Shown here piece by piece: positions 42,307 to 43,305 of a DNA stretch of 43,305 nucleotides. The notes under the pieces were generated by a model. It did no database searches. It was given only the letters and a program-made list of their open reading frames with translations, and had not been told where the DNA came from. Source of the stretch: an uncultured Shimia sp. (GTDB taxonomy: Bacteria; Pseudomonadota; Alphaproteobacteria; Rhodobacterales; Rhodobacteraceae); assembly GCF_947493595.1 (NCBI RefSeq), contig NZ_CANLRL010000015.1, forward strand, positions 1 through 43,305, written 5' to 3'. Every line of letters begins with the position of its first letter. The stretch's first letter is position 1. The position numbers and the translations under genes are program-made.

Positions 42307-43062
42307 ATGAACGTCAAACCCGACTTTTCCAAAGGCCACAATCTGGCCGAAACCGCCCCCGCCTACCTCTCCATCTGGAACATGGAGAGCTACTACGGCG
42401 AGAGCTACATTGTGCAAAACATCAGCTTCAACGTGCACGAAGGCGAAATCCTCGCACTCCTGGGCCGCAACGGGGCTGGCAAAACCTCCACTCTGCGCTC
42501 CATCGCCCGCATGGACGACCCTCAGGTGACACACGGCGAAATCTGGCTCGACCACAAACCGCTGCACTTGATGAAAAGCTATGAGGCCGCGCAGGCTGGC
42601 ATCGGTCTGGTGCCGGAAGATCGCTCGATCATTCCCGGTCTGACCGTGGAAGAGAACATTCAGCTGGCCCAAATTGCCCCGCCCATCGGCTGGTCAATCG
42701 AACGCCTCTACGAACTCTTCCCGCGTCTTGGCGAACGCCGCAAGCAGGAGGGTGTCACGCTCTCCGGTGGCGAACAGCAGATGCTCGCCATCGCTCGCGC
42801 CCTCAGCCGCGACATCAAAGTGCTGCTGCTGGACGAGCCTTATGAAGGCCTCGCGCCGGTGATCGTGGACGAGATCGAAAAGACGCTGCGCATCATCAAA
42901 GAGCAAGGCATCACCACCGTGATTGTGGAACAGAATGCCGTGCGCGCGCTGGAACTGGCTGATCGCGCGGTGATCCTGGACACCGGCTCGGTTGTGTTTG
43001 ACGGCTCCGCCAACGAAGTGCTCGAAAACGAAGAGCTGCGCGCCGAATATCTGGCAATCTAA
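42307..43062 (+). CDS. HAAT-family ABC ATPase (LivF/UrtE type)
   Basis: A 251-residue ATP-binding subunit: Walker A GRNGAGKTS near 55-63, signature LSGGEQQMLAIARAL, Walker B VLLLDEPYEGLAP and switch loop VIVEQNAVRAL, in the LivF/UrtE pattern. The first 25 residues (NVKPDFSKGHNLAETAPAYL) are an extension before the usual start of the family. It begins 14 bp after the LivG-type gene with AAGGGGAACAGG upstream and ends the importer operon. Confidence 0.93.
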   Translation: MNVKPDFSKGHNLAETAPAYLSIWNMESYYGESYIVQNISFNVHEGEILALLGRNGAGKTSTLRSIARMDDPQVTHGEIWLDHKPLHLMKSYEAAQAGIGLVPEDRSIIPGLTVEENIQLAQIAPPIGWSIERLYELFPRLGERRKQEGVTLSGGEQQMLAIARALSRDIKVLLLDEPYEGLAPVIVDEIEKTLRIIKEQGITTVIVEQNAVRALELADRAVILDTGSVVFDGSANEVLENEELRAEYLAI

Positions 43063-43156
43063 CGTAAACAAGTCGGGGTTGCGCCAAAAGTCGAGTTGAC
43101 CTCGCGGCGCAGCCCCCTAACCTCGCCCCCAAAGAATTACCATTCGAGGTCCAAAC

Positions 43157-43305
43157 ATGTCTGACTCCACATTCCCCCCCTCCAAAGAACTCGCCGAAAA
43201 CGCCATCATCACGGCGGATAAGTATCAAGAAATGTACGCCGCATCGATGTCTGATCCTGAGGGGTTTTGGCGCGAGCATGGCCAGCGTGTGGATTGGATC
43301 AAACC
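43157..43305 (+). CDS. acs: Acetyl-CoA synthetase, N-terminal part (cut by window end)
   Basis: The first 49 codons of a gene running off the window. The reading MSDSTFPPSKELAENAIITA followed by DKYQEMYAASMSDPEGFWRE and VDWIK is the N-terminal domain (ACAS_N) of AMP-forming acetyl-CoA synthetase. GAGG lies 7-8 nt before the ATG. It follows the importer operon after 94 bp and is likely controlled with it. The enzyme activates acetate and other short acids to acyl-CoA. Confidence 0.9.
   Translation, partial: MSDSTFPPSKELAENAIITADKYQEMYAASMSDPEGFWREHGQRVDWIK

Noticed and set aside
37858..43062. Calling the importer a urea (Urt) or branched-chain amino-acid (Liv) system
   Set aside because: The subunits fit the wider HAAT family, but neither the motifs nor the neighbours show urea or amino-acid specificity.
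1..43305. CRISPR array, rRNA genes, prophage structural genes or replication origin
   Set aside because: No regularly spaced direct repeats, rRNA-like conserved stretches, phage structural proteins or iteron clusters were seen.

Overview
The window looks like a chromosomal segment of a marine alphaproteobacterium of the Roseobacter group (Rhodobacterales). This rests on gene content and order: a soxBDAG-type sarcosine oxidase operon with a BCCT transporter, a GapR (DUF2312) protein, a ScfR/RamB-type regulator beside a HAAT-family ABC transporter and acs, a sodium-symporter/histidine-kinase fusion, YeeE/YedE pairs and DksA-like proteins. The organism is inferred; no rRNA or species marker is present.

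Positions 1-1251 hold a decayed IS1182-family element: an in-frame amber codon breaks its transposase and the 3' end is missing. From 1571 to 6335 lies a tight operon: a TetR regulator behind two mirror-image operator palindromes, a small membrane protein, a Rieske non-haem iron oxygenase, a six-helix ABC-exporter-like protein without an ATPase, a secreted NTF2-like protein, another small membrane protein, and an FAD/NAD/2Fe-2S reductase. Oxygenase plus reductase make a self-contained monooxygenase of unknown substrate with unusual envelope accessory proteins.

Positions 7063-21845 form a methylated-amine catabolic region. A leftward operon (aldehyde dehydrogenase, dipeptidase-like protein, 564-aa unknown protein, DUF3726 protein, Ldh2-type dehydrogenase, BCCT transporter) diverges from a LysR-GlxA/AraC regulator pair. 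That pair converges on a heterotetrameric sarcosine-oxidase-like operon (soxBDAG order). A plausible scheme is uptake of a quaternary or N-methylated compound by the BCCT carrier, side-chain oxidation by the dehydrogenases and demethylation by the oxidase, but two of the proteins have lost expected metal ligands.

A tRNA-Thr(UGU) at 22711-22786 sits next to the N-terminal remnant of a tyrosine integrase (22398-22544). The catabolic block to its left could therefore be an old genomic island or flank one. To its right come housekeeping and core genes: an FbpB-type permease, a degenerate sulfotransferase-like protein, gapR, a FadJ-like enzyme with an altered dehydrogenase half, small conserved proteins and a DksA-like protein.

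Positions 29201-31453 are a sulfide/persulfide operon (ETHE1/Blh-type metallo-hydrolase, two YeeE/YedE half-transporters, DUF442 protein) behind an AT-rich palindrome. A FliM/FliN-like protein with a Met/Pro-rich tail and a CbrA-like symporter-kinase with a small membrane protein and a stand-alone receiver follow. The right end (36341-43305) has a ScfR-type regulator divergent from a five-gene HAAT ABC importer and then acetyl-CoA synthetase. That order suggests the importer takes up a short-chain carboxylate rather than an amino acid or urea.

Genes in operons are commonly joined by 1-4 nt start/stop overlaps. Three strong hairpin terminators or processing hairpins are visible (25500-25527, 31471-31501, 39225-39267).
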